DNA of 5,918 nucleotides, taken from the NCBI GenBank assembly GCA_910584285.1, contig CAJTYK010000080.1:1-5918 (forward strand), written 5' to 3'. A program made the position numbers and the translations under genes. This DNA comes from an uncultured Oscillospiraceae bacterium. Its GTDB lineage: Bacteria > Bacillota > Clostridia > Oscillospirales > Oscillospiraceae. Under the pieces are notes generated by a model that did not search any database, had not been told where the DNA came from, and was given only the letters and a program-made list of their open reading frames with translations. Position 1 is the stretch's first letter. The number at the start of each line of letters is the position of its first letter. Below are positions 5,224-5,918 of the stretch, piece after piece.

Positions 5224-5918
5224 ACCCAAAGTCGGCCCTTGGTATGAGCGCCACAAAAAGAAGCTGCCCCTCTACGCCGCCGCAGGGCTGGCAGGCTGGT
5301 ACCTCTATGGGATGCTGCTAAACTCCATCCGGCTGGGTGTTGCCTCCACCTTCCACAAGGCGGGTGAGGAGGTGGTGGAGAGCATCTGGGTGTTCAACCC
5401 ATTCCGCAACTGGTTCGTGCTGTTCACCCCCTTCGGCCTGGGGGCCACCGCCGTCATCGCCCTGTTGGTGTGTCTGTTCACCGGGACGGGGTACAAGTGG
5501 TTTTCCGGTTATAAGGCCACCCGGGACAGCCGGGGCTTCGACATCCTGCCCGACGGCACGCACGGCTCCTCCGGCTTCCTCACCCGGAAGGAGATGGGGG
5601 AGTTTCTGGAGGTGGGCAGCGTGGCCGAGGTAAAGGGCATGATGCTTGGCAAATACAAAAAGCGCCCGGATGACCCGAACAAGTACGACCTCTACGTCGC
5701 CCACCGCATGGTGCCGGGGGACAACAACAACCTGCTGTGCATCGGCGCTCCCGGCAGCGGGAAATCCCGAGGCTTCATTATCCCGTTTCTGATGGGATGT
5801 GCCCAGCGCGGGGAATCAGTTTACATAACAGATCCGAAAGGGGAGCTCTTTGAAAAGCTGTCTCCCTATTTCAAAGAGCACGGCCACTACGTCAAGGCGG
5901 TGAACTTCCTGGACATGG
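5177..5918 (+). CDS. VirD4/TraG-family type IV coupling protein, N-terminal 247 residues (3' end outside window)
   Basis: The frame runs open off the right edge after 247 codons plus one base. The expected role is the membrane ATPase that recruits the relaxase-DNA complex and feeds it into the conjugation channel powered by VirB4. Two hydrophobic segments near residues 30-50 (LPLYAAAGLAGWYLYGMLL) and 79-101 (WFVLFTPFGLGATAVIALLV) form the usual N-terminal membrane anchor, with a stretch of about 30 residues between them. A linker follows with a GSSGFLTRKEM segment typical of this group. The nucleotide-binding domain starts with Walker A GAPGSGKS (190-197, K196), followed by the family-typical DPKGE (219-223). 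The true Walker B and the rest of the ATPase domain lie beyond the window. Coupling proteins are usually about 600 aa, so well under half is visible. The ATG is set by AAGGAG 9 nt upstream, and the gene starts inside the preceding one. Confidence 0.9.
   Translation, partial: MPRLSKLIEKLEDRLEPKVGPWYERHKKKLPLYAAAGLAGWYLYGMLLNSIRLGVASTFHKAGEEVVESIWVFNPFRNWFVLFTPFGLGATAVIALLVCLFTGTGYKWFSGYKATRDSRGFDILPDGTHGSSGFLTRKEMGEFLEVGSVAEVKGMMLGKYKKRPDDPNKYDLYVAHRMVPGDNNNLLCIGAPGSGKSRGFIIPFLMGCAQRGESVYITDPKGELFEKLSPYFKEHGHYVKAVNFLDM

Noticed and set aside
4189..5256. A 355-residue minus-strand frame opposite the winged-helix gene
   Set aside because: It is compositionally biased (Gly, Arg, His, Gln), lacks motifs and a ribosome binding site, and shadows the plus-strand gene.

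Overview
The window is a GC-rich segment of a conjugative element (an integrative conjugative element or conjugative plasmid). It most likely comes from a Firmicutes/Clostridia host of the gut type. The evidence is a TrsD/TrsE (TraD/TraE)-style pair of type IV secretion genes, strong AGGAGG-like ribosome binding sites, tightly packed plus-strand genes with overlapping starts, and a VirD4/TraG coupling ATPase running off the right edge. The host assignment is inferred from protein style and cannot be proved from this window.

Layout. Positions 1-524 (+) hold the 3' part of a TrsD/TraD-like conjugation gene. Positions 527-1136 are a visibly AT-rich block on the minus strand: a DUF7000-type gene (581-1060) with its own extended -10 promoter (1108-1136) and its own intrinsic terminator (527-566). 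From 1181 the plus-strand conjugation genes resume. A complete VirB4/TrsE-type ATPase (1181-3130) is coupled by an ATGA overlap to a 225-aa protein (3127-3804) resembling DUF6100-type proteins. That protein carries a striking RusA-like Asp signature. A 297-bp gene-free stretch (3805-4101) follows. It is packed with an 18-bp stem, a 13-bp hairpin, a nearly continuous 50-bp palindrome and three copies of the 10-mer CCATCAGRTT. Next comes a winged-helix protein (4102-5223), possibly replication-relaxation-like, whose 3' end overlaps by 47 bp the start of a VirD4/TraG coupling protein (5177 to the window end).

How the parts fit. VirB4/TrsE should energise assembly of the conjugative channel, with the TrsD-like protein as its usual partner. 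The VirD4-like protein should bring the relaxase-DNA complex to the channel. The winged-helix protein and the structured DNA just upstream of it are a plausible DNA-recognition pair (regulation, oriT-like function or replication), but this is inference. The DUF7000 block looks like cargo that entered between two normally adjacent conjugation genes.

The points most worth a second look are the RusA-like signature in the small protein after VirB4, the densely structured and iterated 297-bp region, and the ambiguous start or possible frameshift of the winged-helix gene.
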